From contig NC_067197.1 of the NCBI RefSeq assembly GCF_000699445.3, forward strand, positions 12,716,152-12,780,151: a stretch of DNA of 64,000 bases. The letters are read 5' to 3'. A program made the translations under genes and the position numbers. The notes under the pieces are model-generated. The model was not told the DNA's origin. It worked only from the letters and a program-made list of their open reading frames with translations, and ran no database searches. Shown piece by piece: positions 35,901-45,900 of this stretch. The first letter of the stretch is position 1, and each line of letters starts with the position of its first letter. This DNA is from Schistosoma haematobium. Taxonomy: Eukaryota > Platyhelminthes > Trematoda > Strigeidida > Schistosomatidae.

Positions 35901-38746
35901 GTTGGAGAAAGCGGAGAGGTGGTCAGTGTATGACATGGTGTCGTGGTATGAAAGAAAGCTGCAAAGGACTGGCTTGTGTTGGTCCTTCACGACTCCCTGG
36001 TTGGGGTCCGAGAGATGGTGCTACACAGTGGCTAGAGACGTTATCAGATATGGCTCAGAATAGAAGCCAGTGGGGATCCTGCTGTAACCTTCTTTTACTT
36101 TCTTCATAAAAAGTGGTTGTGTCTCCCTTACCTGAAAGATTTCTTCCGATTGTACCTTTGCGTTCCCTGTTTACTAGCACATTACGTTACACCAATCTCT
36201 TCGTTATTGTTCTCTCTTTTTTTGTGCTCCTTAGCTTCTTTTTTTTCTTTCTTTGTATTCCTCTTCGAATATTCATTGTTCTGTGTGGCGCATATATATT
36301 GGCGCTCTCTTGTACCAATATTCATGTGTCCAAATAAATAAATAAATAATAACTGGAAGGAGCTCGAAAGGACTGCCCAGAACAGAGTTGGATGGAGAAT
36401 GCTGGTGAGCGGCCTATGCTCCTTCACGAGGAGTAACAGGCGTAAGTAAGTAAGTAAGTATTTAAGCATTTCCTAAATTTTTACTCTAAATCTTCACCAA
36501 CTACAATACTTGTGAATTTTCATCAATATTCATGAAATCAGTTAAAACTGATAACTGAAGTTTTGAATTAGAATTAAATATGGTAATAATAATGCAAAGA
36601 AGTTCCTCGTCTATCAATGTATATGCCCTATTATTCTGACAGTTTTCTCCTCTTACTAGAATCAAATGAAACAGTATTCAGAATGATGGCTTACTAGGTA
36701 GTGAATTCATCTAAAGCAGTTTCACCTGTCCGCTCCTTCAATTCATGATTGTGTAACTATTATTAAGCCGATTTGTGGTATGATACAAAAATGGTTCACC
36801 ACTAATTAGAATTCTGGTTTCAAATAAGAAAGATACAACGGTGTTGTATTTTTTGTAGAAAACGGGAATATGTGGTCGAAGTGGTCATTCTATTCAATTC
36901 AAAATTTAATTACAGAGGTTATTAGGCTGTCGATCCAGGTTTACTACTGGCTATTAAAACCAACTAAGGTTCGATTTCAAATTAGTCATTATTATTTGAG
37001 CTTGGTCTTCGTGTGAAACACAAGTATACTAGTGTTTCATAAATGATTATAGAATCAAGTGTTCTTTTCTCCTATCTAGGTGGGAAGTATTTGATTATTT
37101 GTGTTACTAAAATACCGTTCTTGTCTGTTAAAGTAATGCTGAGTTTATTTCTAGGACATTACTTAGAATAGTAAACGATTGATGGGCCTATCAACATTCT
37201 TTAAGAAAGATGGTTGTAACATTTGTTGTGCTTGTCTAGTTATCACCTACCTATACATTTGATGACTATCATATGAGCAGACTGAAAAACCTTCAAGAGT
37301 GAGCCAATAAAAACAGCATCAATGAGCATGTTCATGTTACACTGAGTTAGTATCAATAGTTGGGGATTTTTGTGTTAGAATCGGAACAATATTTATAATC
37401 CCCAATTGGAGAGAATAGGTGAAATGTCCCAAAATTGATCTTAGTAGTATTGTGAAATTCATTAGCCCCACGGCAATTTTTTAAAAAAAAACCCACCCAC
37501 CCCTTTTAAAAATGTTTTTTCAACCCAAAATTACAATATTTTTAATCCCGTTTCGCCCAATGAAATGGCTGGTTTTAAATCTCGTTTTAATTGGTTAGTT
37601 ATGTTTTGTCGAATTGTTATAAAACATCAGTACTTGTCGACGAAGTACATTTTAGTCATCATTATGGAGGAGAGTAACGTGCCGATTACAAGCGCTGTTG
37701 TTTCTCACGTAACAGAAACGGTGGAAGTCTTTTTGACAACCGTGTTTCTCGCTGCGTTCCCATCGGTTGAAGCGCTGAAGTCCGCTATCACAAATTATGA
37801 AAGATCAACTTACTGTCATTATGTAGTTCGAGATTCGCATTTGTGCAGAAATGAAAACTCGTATATTAAATTTGTGTGCTGGAGAAATGGCCGTATAACA
37901 TCTAGCGGTTCGTCACAGCGGATCAGACGGAGGAGGTAATTTGATAAATGTTATTAACATTTTTTGTCATGAAGGGCTTCCATGAATACTCAATGTCCGG
38001 CCTTCATGTATTGTATTATCGACGGCTAACAGACTGTTGTACGTGGGAATGTGCATCACAATCACGAGTTCAATTCCCTGAGGTACCAAGGTAATTCATG
38101 GGTGCGCGGGTTAACGGAGGCCCAGCTTGAAAACGTGCGACCGCTGCTAATATCTGATACTGCTTCATTCCACATTAAGAATTATGCTTACCATTCTTAT
38201 GGTAAACTACTGAATGATCAAGATATTTATAATATGCGGTACAAAGTGCTCTCACAGGCGAACATTCCTGGTAAGCCATTTGCCAATTTAGAATGTAAAC
38301 GATAGGTGATTACGGGAAATTGAAAGCTCACATAACATCTTTGGGTGGGCTATGCGAATACGAATTAGACGATGAGAACTGTCTATCGTACTTTTTCTTC
38401 ACGACTGGTGATCGGATATTGGATCGAAGCAAGATTATATATTTACTGAAGTGAAGTATAAGAATTGGAACCAATACAAACTTGAGCCTAGTCTTAAGTT
38501 GATTGTTCCAATCTTAATGAAACAGAATAACCTTAGGGAGTTCAACGTTCAAGCTTCGACAGGTTGTCATCTAGCTGTAAACATTATAGCCGGAATCATA
38601 TCTAAATCAATTCTTCAACTATTGCTTTATCAAACAGTTTAACTATCATTTACTCTGCACACAAGTTTAGCATCCATGTACATAGAAAAGAAACTAACTG
38701 AAATAATAAACAAACAATATCCCAAATATCGTCTAGGTTTAAAATC

Positions 38747-38796
<50 letters not shown>

Positions 38797-41700
38797 ATTC
38801 ATCCGTCAATCGCTATACATTACCTTTTTGAATGATTCCCTTTTTATTTGGATCTGTTGGATAAACGTTTTCACATTTTAATTCTGCCTTGTATTCATCT
38901 TCTGTTTCTTGAGTATCATCATCTTCCTCTTCTTCTTCGTTTTCTTTTTCTTTTTCTTCTTCTTCTATGGCCATGTGTTGCGAATTATTATTCTTGTTAG
39001 ATTTCTCATCATTACTATGATTGTTCAATAAAATATTTGAATCAAACAATCTGGATTGTTTATAAAAATCATCAGATGAATAATTTAGATCTTCCGAAAA
39101 TGCTGGAGATCTAATTTTATGGACAACATGATTCGATGATTCAACACCATCTGTTATCTCCCTGATTTGTCTTCTTTGTCCCAATTCTTTCTCTTCTTCA
39201 TCTTCCCCTGGCTCTTTGTCATTTACTTCCTTATTCTCCGTTTTGTTATAATCACCATCTTTTTGTGGTGTTTCGATCCTGGTTTGGTTAATAAACGATA
39301 ATTTGTATAATTCTTCATGTTTTATATTGTTATCAACACTATCATATTCATCGTCATCATTGTTGTTAAATGATATAGATTTCAACGTTATTTCTTGTGC
39401 ATCTAAAATTTGTTTTGTTCTTTTAATTACCTGTTGAAGCTGATAAAAAAAACAGAAAACTGTTTTTTATCTTGAGAGGTTTCATAAAAATTGGTTTAAT
39501 TTGTCTATTGTATTCGTCACAGATTGATCTCAGTTGAGATAACATTGAAGAGTAGGGAGCACTGGATATCTGATTCATTCTCGTATTAGATTCTGCACGA
39601 TCCCGACCAGGGATAGAACTCAGAACAAACAGGTGTCGCGAAAAACCCTTGATCATTAAAACTACTGGGTCAGTTTTCACTAGTTTCAATTAATGTTTGA
39701 CATAGCTTGACAACTATACACTAGATATGTGAGCAGTGAAAATTGTCAATAATGGCGTTGGATGATCTTTACAAATTCGATCTGAAGTAACGATCAGCCT
39801 GACTTTCAAAAGATAAATAGTGGAAATCAAACTAGTGCGAAGTGAATACGGTTCAGTAACCTACGCACAGTAGATGCTCTAGTAGTTCTCCAGACCAATA
39901 CTATTTAAAAGTGGCAAGTCCAATTCCTTAATACACATGATCCCATCCTCTCTTTTTATTTCAAATACTTACTGATTCTTTTCTGTTTTATCTCTTTATA
40001 TCGATCAAATGAACAATCTTCATTCACCCCTCTCATATATAAAGATTGTTTCCATTCCATTATATCTCGTTTACTGGGGGGCGGGATCGTGGATTCGCAC
40101 TGCAGAGGAGTCCCATACTAGGACGAAACGGCCGTCCAGTGCTCCCAGATTTTCCATCGTGGTCTAGCTTCAATCGACTCATGATTTCAATCTGTGGTAA
40201 ATTTTCTTTGTTCAATTGTCTTTAATCATTTCTAAAAAGTATATTGTTTAATATGGCATATTTTGACTCAAACTTGAGAAACAAATGAACTTCATATGCA
40301 TAACACTTAAACTTTATTTATGTATTTCTGTACTTGTTTGTTACCTTTTAATCAATTTTTAATATAGAATAGAATAATCTCTATTGGAGTGTATTGAATA
40401 TTTAAATAAATACTGTAATGTTATGTTATAGAAATAGTCATGACAAAGTTATCTTGTAATTAGTTTATGATACTATCTGCATTTCATCCATTAATTCTCA
40501 TAATTTGTACATTTACTATAAGTGACTGCAAAATAATTGGCTAAAATCTCATAATCATGAATGCTTCCTCTTTCGTTTTGAATCCCCCCTCCCTCATAGC
40601 ATGACACATTAATAACCGATCGCAAATACACCGCTACACTTATATGTATCTCGTTCTCAATTTTTTGTTGTTATGATAACTAAACTCTAATGTATTTATT
40701 ATCTAAATTTACAGATCATATAAATATTTCCATTATATACTTGATCTGGATATGCAGCTGGAATTATTGATTACTGATAATTGTGGATTATTATACCAAA
40801 TGCAACACAAACACTCCAAGTCCTGACGATTTAAATAAACTCCAGTAATTTTTTCCAGTTTTATAATACTAGTTTTTATATACTCCGCTTGGAGCTCTTC
40901 TGGAGCTACTGCAGGCCCCAAGCCCGGATAAAGGAGGAAAGTTAGGCATGGAGTTAGCTATCACATCGCGTAGAAAACTAACTCGCTAAAAAAAGCGCTA
41001 ACCAATATTATTTAACGTAGTAATACATTACTTTTTCGACATAACAACTTTATTATTATTTTTGGTCCATCACAATGTATATGTGCATATAGATAACATT
41101 TTCAATAGACATTAAAAGTGCACTATGAATTATAATTCAAACTTCTTAACTAGAAGGTACTCGAATCTTAATATTGATGATTTCTTCAAGGAAGTTAAAA
41201 CTTATTGCATGTTGATTCAACCTACGAAGCACTATTTATTAAACTACTGAATTATGACAGATATAACATTATTCTTTGTTAACTAACAAAAAATAGGAGG
41301 TTTATATAATTTCTAGTGTCTAAAGTGAGTTGAATGTATTCGAAACTTTTGAGTATCCAAAGTGACTAATGCTTCGTCTGAATCTTAAGAGAAATAATAA
41401 ATTTGGAATACAGACAAATTTAAATGACTAGTTTCATGTGAAATAAACATGTCTTCTGAAACTTAGTTCTACTTGACATATTTAACTGAAGTGATCTGTG
41501 ATCCGTCAAGGGATACAGAAAGGTATGTTTATTGCATCATATATATAATTAACGATTTATTTTGTCATGTGTCGATCTAATCTTTTGTATCTTCTGTTGT
41601 GGAGATATGCCTGACAAGTTTATTTTGTAAATAGTTTTTGATGTTATTTGTATTTATTTTGTCAATCATTAAATGATTGTACGTGTTTTTTAAGTGTATG

Positions 41701-42847
41701 ACCTTGAGCACACTTTCCTTCCGTTGTGTAACTTCATAGAATGACACACTGTTGACTGCTAACAAATACATTGTTGCGTACATACCTCTCGTTCTACATT
41801 CATTTGTGATTGTGTTAATCGAAGTCTAAATCAAATACTATCTACATTTATAGACTGTAATTGGAATATATCATATCCTACATTGGATCATATCACTGGG
41901 GAGTTCATCAAACTTACTGGAATTACCAACCATCTATAATTGTGGATATTTGGTACCAGATCAAATCAGAACACGCACTAACCTGGTGAACTAAGTAACG
42001 TCCCTCATTTCTATTGTGTTTATAACATTTAATTTATATGTATTAACATTACTATTTGTCCTTAATAACTCTGTTATTACTTTTTGAGTTGGTATATTGT
42101 CTGGTCCACCACACTGTTATTGAACTCTTGTTCTAGCTTATATTTGACTCTTTATCGAACAGTCAAATTATTGTGTATGAATACGTTACATTAATCTTTA
42201 ATAAAAATTAATAGTTAAATATCATTTGATTAACTTTATTTGTAGATAATTTCAAAATAAACTGACATCACATTCATATTTCCTACCGAAAACTAAATAC
42301 TGCTCTTCCAGTAGAATTATCTACGAACATTTATATTTCTACAGAAATCCTTGCACTCTAAAGTATCAATCGCTTATCTAATCTACTGCATGATAAATAT
42401 TTCGTAGGAAAAATAATGTCTAGAAGTTTGATATTCTTAAGTTGTTCTTACAACATTCAGAGTGAACTTTATCATGATATCTGTTAACAAATTTCTGTTT
42501 TACTGTCATATTAGATTGTAATTTTAAAAAATGCTTTTCATTGGTCTCTTAATGATGATGTTTTTGTTATCTAAGTTTGACAATGAAGGTGCTATTGTAA
42601 ATGATAAGTGCTAACAAACAATAAATATACGACAAATATATGACAAATCAAACTAACTTCTTGGTTATTAAGCGAATGATTCAACATTTTATTCACACCC
42701 AACATTGATTCTTCTTTAGCATTTTGTTTAATTTTTTCGAACTGACATTTCAGGACTTCATGTCTTCTTTCCACTTTTCTAATGTTTTCATCTATTCTTT
42801 TCAAATTTATGTTATATTGGATCATTTTGCTTGAAAGTGAATTCTTC
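30580..42847 (-). CDS. Unidentified coiled-coil/acidic protein, three linked exons (partial)
   Basis: Exons 42847-42658, 39439-38824 and 30744-30580 splice in matching phases (0 into 0, then 1 into 1) with GTTAGT, GTAATG and GTATGT donors and TTTACAG, TTATCAG and GTTTAG acceptors. The first exon is helical and charged ([20 protein letters not shown]). The second continues the heptad pattern ([20 protein letters not shown]) and then becomes an Asp/Glu/Asn-rich disordered region with an EEEE-type run near its end. The third is short and acidic. The first visible exon needs two bases from an upstream exon, and the last ends in phase 1, so both ends are missing. I do not recognise the family. The 8 kb intron between the last two exons carries layered RTE insertions. 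A cytoskeletal or centrosomal role could be guessed from composition only. Confidence 0.65.
30940..31345 (+). repeat. Hammerhead-bearing SINE (Sm-alpha-like), degenerate
   Basis: Two ribozyme relics flank a tRNA-like head. The first (about 31114-31160) has CTAACGAG in place of the conserved CTGANGAG, plus ACGAAAT. The head has AGTGGTCTAGAG at about 31172 and GGTTCGATTC at about 31218 as A-box/B-box-like words. The second relic is about 31250-31296, with ACCAAAC and GTCCAGTGC. Both are inactive by core mutations. Similar repeats with ribozymes are known in schistosomes as Sm-alpha; the assignment rests on the core, head and arrangement. Confidence 0.6.
31764..32415 (+). mobile_element. RTE family C copy, left piece, interrupted by family A
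   Basis: It begins with a 5' word (TTTAGCGAGTTAGTTTTCTAC) that recurs inverted at 40971-41003, then jumps to the RT C-terminal region: [14 protein letters not shown] codons near 31815, [20 protein letters not shown] (31911-32306 frame), [34 protein letters not shown]. The RT core is deleted. The coding sequence is cut at AACTGGAAGGAGC and resumes at 36351. Confidence 0.78.
32403..32415 (+). repeat. 13 bp target-site duplication, left
   Basis: AACTGGAAGGAGC, repeated exactly at 36351-36363 on the other side of the family A element; joining the flanks restores the family C reading frame ([10 protein letters not shown]). Confidence 0.85.
32871..32961 (+). repeat. (ATT)n-rich microsatellite
   Basis: Imperfect then perfect ATT units in the 5' leader of the family A element. 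Confidence 0.9.
33065..34650 (+). pseudogene. RTE family A: APE endonuclease and RT entry
   Basis: The first frame (33065-33361) holds [17 protein letters not shown] and [13 protein letters not shown] shift near 33290 moves to the frame 33289-34650, with [52 protein letters not shown] and [10 protein letters not shown]. These are the ordered metal-binding and catalytic blocks of an APE-type endonuclease, ending with the SDH box. A basic helical linker follows, then [18 protein letters not shown], the start of the RT domain. The frame closes at TGA (34648-34650), where the next frame begins in an ATGA-type overlap. The protein would nick target DNA and prime reverse transcription. The frameshift splits it, so it is probably inactive as it stands. 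Confidence 0.82.
34647..36109 (+). pseudogene. RTE family A: reverse transcriptase and C-terminal domain
   Basis: Frame 34647-35621 has [84 protein letters not shown] and [14 protein letters not shown]: the RT palm blocks, with all three catalytic Asp residues visible. A one-base shift near 35610 leads to 35618-36109 with [30 protein letters not shown] and RWLGHVLRM, the conserved C-terminal region, ending at TAA 36109. The palm is intact by inspection; the frame breaks on both sides prevent one continuous protein. Confidence 0.84.
36351..36466 (+). mobile_element. RTE family C copy, right piece and 3' tail
   Basis: Resumes at the target-site duplication with codons for [18 protein letters not shown] and ends SNRRK, followed by a (GTAA)n tail at 36441-36462. 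Confidence 0.8.
36467..37564. other. Intronic DNA without recognisable features
   Basis: Lies in the long intron of the coiled-coil/acidic gene. No coding or repeat signal, apart from an odd A/C homopolymer cluster near 37480-37503. Confidence 0.4.
37565..38450 (+). pseudogene. FAR1/MULE-transposase-like N-terminal remnant
   Basis: A frame from about 37565 encodes [40 protein letters not shown] and RIRRRR. Removing a 39 bp GT..AG segment (37936-37974) keeps the frame open into [11 protein letters not shown], one in-frame TAA (before QTVVRG), and [10 protein letters not shown]. After a shift near 38303 it continues [28 protein letters not shown]. This looks like the WRKY-GCM1-type zinc-binding module at the N-terminus of FAR1/Mutator-like transposases: a Cys/Cys pair and an HNH pair bind zinc and contact DNA. 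The DDE catalytic part is absent downstream. A domesticated host DNA-binding protein is the alternative, but the stop and frameshift favour a decayed transposon. It lies antisense to the host gene's intron. Confidence 0.48.
37936..37974 (+). other. Probable 39 bp micro-intron in the FAR1/MULE-like remnant
   Basis: GTAATTTG at the 5' end and ATGAAG at the 3' end. Removing it joins phase 2 to the completing base and removes two stops. Very short introns are common in schistosome genes. Confidence 0.45.
38747..38794. repeat. (TAA)n microsatellite
   Basis: About 16 consecutive AAT/TAA units beside the donor side of the acidic exon. Confidence 0.93.
38824..39439 (-). CDS. Large acidic exon of the unidentified coiled-coil gene
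   Basis: 616 nt and fully open. It begins after TTTTATCAG in phase 0 with [15 protein letters not shown], which continues the coiled coil of exon 42658-42847. An Asn/Asp-rich region follows ([15 protein letters not shown]), then [13 protein letters not shown], then a long Glu/Asp run, ending [18 protein letters not shown] at AAAAAG|GTAATG. No membrane segment or known domain. Composition suggests a disordered acidic scaffold. Confidence 0.65.
39530..39680 (-). repeat. Decayed hammerhead SINE copy
   Basis: On the minus strand the words GTTCTATCCCTGGTCGGGAT and ATCCAGTGCTCCC align with the B-box and post-cleavage parts of the copies at 40075 and 51989. The ribozyme core has decayed. It lies just upstream of the acidic exon's acceptor. 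Confidence 0.45.
40075..40190 (+). repeat. Hammerhead SINE copy (Sm-alpha-like), 3' portion
   Basis: GGGGGGCGGGATCGTGGATTC, then a ribozyme, then a tail CAGATTTTCCATCGTGGTCTA shared with 31300 and 52120. The tRNA-like head is missing. Confidence 0.68.
40097..40142 (+). ncRNA. Hammerhead ribozyme, nearly intact
   Basis: Stem I is GCACTG (40097-40102) with CAGTGC (40137-40142). The core CAGAGGAG (40103-40110) differs from CTGANGAG by T-to-A at U4. Stem II is GTCC/GGAC. GAAA is at 40125-40128, stem III is a very short CG/CG, and GTC at 40134-40136 is the cleavage triplet. The layout is that of a type I schistosome hammerhead with a minimal stem III. The U4 change would probably impair cleavage; the rest is intact. 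Confidence 0.72.
40733..41003 (-). mobile_element. RTE family C 5'-end fragment
   Basis: The minus strand starts with TTTAGCGAGTTAGTTTTCTAC, as in the copy at 31764, runs through CTTTATCCGGGCTTGGGGCC into a frame [18 protein letters not shown], and ends near 40740. Only the 5' leader and the start of coding sequence are present. Confidence 0.55.
41004..42657. other. Intron of the coiled-coil gene
   Basis: AT-rich, no recognised exon. About 41820-41960 carries faint similarity to the family C leader region (KLTGI-like codons), too weak to call. Confidence 0.4.
42658..42847 (-). CDS. Coiled-coil exon of the unidentified gene
   Basis: 190 nt after AAATTTACAG. The first base completes an upstream codon; it then reads [48 protein letters not shown] and [10 protein letters not shown], and ends at CAAGAA|GTTAGT in phase 0. 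The charged/hydrophobic spacing fits a continuous helix that carries on into the next exon. Confidence 0.6.
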
Positions 42848-43136
42848 CTGTAAATTTCCAGTGTAAATATTTTAAAAAATAGTAAGTCTTTATTACTAAC
42901 ATCAGTTACTGATTGAATCTTGTTGATCGAATTTAGAATGAAAGTTCCAGATGATTTGAGAAAGCCAAAGGAGACTTCTCCATATCAACAGAAAAAAATA
43001 TAAAAACGGTGTTTTATGTCTACTAAAATTCATTAACAGAAAGTAAATATAAGGTGGATAGAAGTGATAATCTATCAAATAAACAAAACATGTAGGTTAT
43101 GATTACATGATCAGTATTAAAGAAAGGACCATAATA
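42848..43136. other. Intergenic or intronic sequence
   Basis: No feature recognised. Confidence 0.4.
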
Positions 43137-44437
43137 ATCCTGTGACAATCAAAGAGGGATTCATTTGACTAATATAATGTCTAAAATATTAACCTCGATA
43201 ATTACCGGGCATCTAAAACAGACTCGTGAACTGTAAACACGAGAGAACCAGACTGGCTTCAGACCTGGTCATGGCTGTGTCGGCCACATAATCACCATTC
43301 TTCAGATTTTAGAACACAGATATGCTTATCGTGTCCGACAATGGTGGTCTTTCTTGACTTAAAAGCAGCATTTCACTCTGTGAACCGAGAGGTTCTGTGG
43401 CAGTGTCTGTCATTGAAAGGCATACCTGGGAGGGCTCTTTACTCGAGCACTACCGCTCGAGTCAGAGCTTATGGCGAATTGTCATTTGGTTTTTCAACAT
43501 CAATTGGTGTCCGGCAAGGCTGCTCACTATCTTCATTTCTATTTAATTCCATAATAGACCTACTGATGGAAATAACGTTCTCGTCGTCCGAATTTTCAGG
43601 AATTGATCTCCTACATGGAGGTCTACTTATCAACTTAGAATACGCAGATGATGAAGTCCTGTTTGGTGAAGATGCTGATAAAATACAGAGTCTTTTGATA
43701 ACACTGAGCAACAATGCCAGGATGTTTGACATGCGTTTATCCCCTCTAAATGCAAGTTTTTGCCTAAAGACTGGCCTGCGTCAACACCTGAACTAAGGAT
43801 AGGGAGTGAAGTAGTCGAACGCGTTGACAACTTCACTTATCTCGGAAGTACGATAAACCCTAATAGGAAGGTGTCTGATGAAATCTCAGCACAGATTCGA
43901 AAAGCTCGTTTGGCTTTTCCCAACTTACGTCACCTCTGGCGAGGGCGAGATATCTGTGTATCAATTAAGGGACGAGTATACTGCGTAGCAGCTCGTCCTG
44001 TCCTATTTTACGGCAGTGATATGTGGACAATACGAGTGGAAGTTACTAGCAAGTTACTAGTATTTGATCACACTTGTCTTAGAAATATTGCTCGCATCTG
44101 CTGGGATCACTAACTTCTAGTCTTAACCATATTGGTAGATGCAGACTACTTGGTTGGGGTCCGCGTGACTATCGTAACTAATGGTTGGAGACTCTTGGTA
44201 ACATGACACAGAATCAATCACAATGGCGTAGGTGTATACACTATCTGTCTTCGTTTAAACTATCAGATTTTAATCGCTTCATATCTTTCTTTCTATGAAC
44301 TAATTCTTTCTTCCTGTACTATATCCTTATATGCAATCTTTCTTTTATATATTACCAACATTGAATTAACTACTTTATGAAGCCGCTGTCCATCTTGCTA
44401 TGCCAATGAGGTGTGACAGCTTGGACCGATATATTAT
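43137..44437 (+). mobile_element. RTE family B copy, RT to 3' UTR
   Basis: It starts in the RT (HRGISLTNIM-like codons in broken frame), then 43341-43796 (MVVFLDLKAAFHSVNREVLW, GVRQGCSLSSFLFNS, LEYADDEVLFGED), then 43760-44113 (VDNFTYLGSTINPNRK, FDHTCLRNIARICWDH), and the 3' UTR. Positions 43425-44001 are identical to the inverse of 11829-12404, including the frameshift, whereas both flanks differ by many substitutions. The catalytic YADD is kept but the frame is broken. The 3' UTR is interrupted at 44438 by another element. Confidence 0.82.
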
Positions 44438-44958
44438 TTATTTATTTACTTACCTAATCACGTGAGCATCGATACAAGGAGACACCAATCAGATGCGCGC
44501 TACATAAACCATTCGGTCTGTGTGAGGGATAGGATACTTATCGGGCACCCAAACCGAAGCAGGTGGTTTTCTTAAGAGGCCACACCCCGAGCCTTTGACC
44601 TTAAGGTCTAATGCACAAGGCAGTGGAGCGACGTAAGGAGATGCTCTTTCATGGTAGCGGGTGACCAATAATTTGTTCACACACCAATTGTTCCTTCAGG
44701 ACACTGGAGCCCATGTGCACCATCGGTTTGAAATCGCGGTTTTACAACTCCCCTAAGTGGATTCTCCGTATCCATCAACCTGGTTAAAGCGTCAAACATT
44801 CGCCTTTCGTCTTCTCAATTTTGTAAACCACACTCTCCATCGCGAGAAGGCAGTGAGTAGGACTTTCCTGTCAGTGGCTGTATGCATGAAACTACGTGAG
44901 TAAATTTCGAGAAGGAGAGCTGACTCTTCCCACTCTCGGCTGTCCCAGGGCATTTAGG
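44438..44958 (-). mobile_element. Non-autonomous, internally deleted RTE-related element (about 520 bp)
   Basis: On the minus strand it begins GGACAGCCGAGAGTGGG, follows the family A 5' leader collinearly (CCACTGACAGGAAAGTCCTAC, AAAGGCTCGGGGTGTGGCC, ACCACCTGCTTCGGTTTGGG), then jumps to a 3' end (TGTCTCCTTGTATCGATGC) with an AAGTAAATAAATAAATA tail. All endonuclease and RT sequence is absent, so it must be moved by another element's proteins. It splits the 3' UTR of a family B copy, with a short ATATAT-type repeat at the edges. Sequence differs clearly from the A copy at 32416, so it is an independent lineage rather than a local deletion. Confidence 0.72.
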
Positions 44959-45003
44959 GACATATATGTGTCTGGTCGCACGTTGTAGCTGACTGACTGA
45001 AAT
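44959..45003 (+). mobile_element. End of the interrupted RTE family B copy
   Basis: ACATATATGTGTCTGGTCGC through GTTGTAGCTGACTGACTGA matches the termini at 30352 and 11015. Confidence 0.75.
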
Positions 45004-45584
45004 ATTCATACTGAATTAATAATTTCTTGTCTATCTTATTTTCAGCTGGTTTCACAAATGCTCACAGGCCTAACTGTGAGTTTTAAATTCAGCAAACATT
45101 AATGTTATACCACTGGTACGTAATCAACGTCTCACATGACATTATGGATTCATAGGTTGGATGATTGCCACAGCATTGGGAATTTGTTTTTGTACTATTA
45201 GCCATCGAGTTGTTTTCATACTGCGTTTGCAGAAGAGTAACCATTCCCTATTTTTGTAGAACACTCAAGAAGATTTCAACATCAACCTGATATAGCAAAC
45301 GGAAGCGTAATAACAACTATTAAGAAATAAAAGACGCAAATCGTAAATGTACAATCGTTTGTACTTTTTAAATTCAAATAAACCATATCATTAGCCCATT
45401 ACTCTTTTAACAACAACAGTGCTTATCTATCATCATAGGCGAGTTCTTGTTACCGACTGTGGTTTAATTGCCTTGTTTCTTTGCGAAGTTAATTTTAAAA
45501 AAATGGATAGATGCGTAGTAAATTTTGGGTAATTGTTATTAAATCAACAGGCATTTCTATACAGTTGATAATCTTGTGGTTTTT

Positions 45585-45900
45585 TTCGAATACGGTATAG
45601 CAGAAAACTCAATATAATGTAAAATGTTCCTGAAATGCGAAAAGATATTGGGATTCGATCACAGAACGTAAATGGGTTTCGCCAAAGTTGTCGAAAATAT
45701 TGGAAAAAACCAATATTTTGGGGTTTTATCAATGAATATAGACATTTGCCCAAAGTGTTATGAGGTTTTGAGGAAACCCCTGAAATATTGAGGAACTAAC
45801 AAAATTTTGGGTTTTTTTACCATTTCCCCAAACTTCTTAATAGCGATTTCCTGAAAATAGGAAATTGGGTTCCTGTGATTCCCTAATAAAAAGCCTCAAT
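45585..45900. repeat. AATTTTGGGG-type low-complexity cluster 1
   Basis: Repeated words such as ATATTTTGGGGTTTT, GAGGAAACCCC and AATTTTGGGTTTTTTT. The same style recurs at 47200 and 48300. Confidence 0.5.

Larger units (their letters stand above)
32416..36350 (+). mobile_element. RTE family A element, near full length (3.93 kb)
   Basis: The element has a G/C-richer 5' leader (32416-33060, with an ATT microsatellite), an endonuclease-RT ORF in several frames and a 3' UTR ending in repeated AAATAAAT units. It is flanked by 13 bp target-site duplications and is inserted into a family C copy. Known in the family: RTE elements carry one ORF with APE endonuclease and RT, and short-repeat 3' tails. 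At least three frameshifts (near 33290, 34650 and 35610) mean it cannot now make a full protein, though most domains are intact. This is the best-preserved RTE in the window and a reference for the other A copies. Confidence 0.88.

Noticed and set aside
45544..45753. A 69-codon minus frame (LYSLIKPQNIGFFQYFRQLW)
   Set aside because: It overlaps the low-complexity G/C-block cluster and has no coding features.
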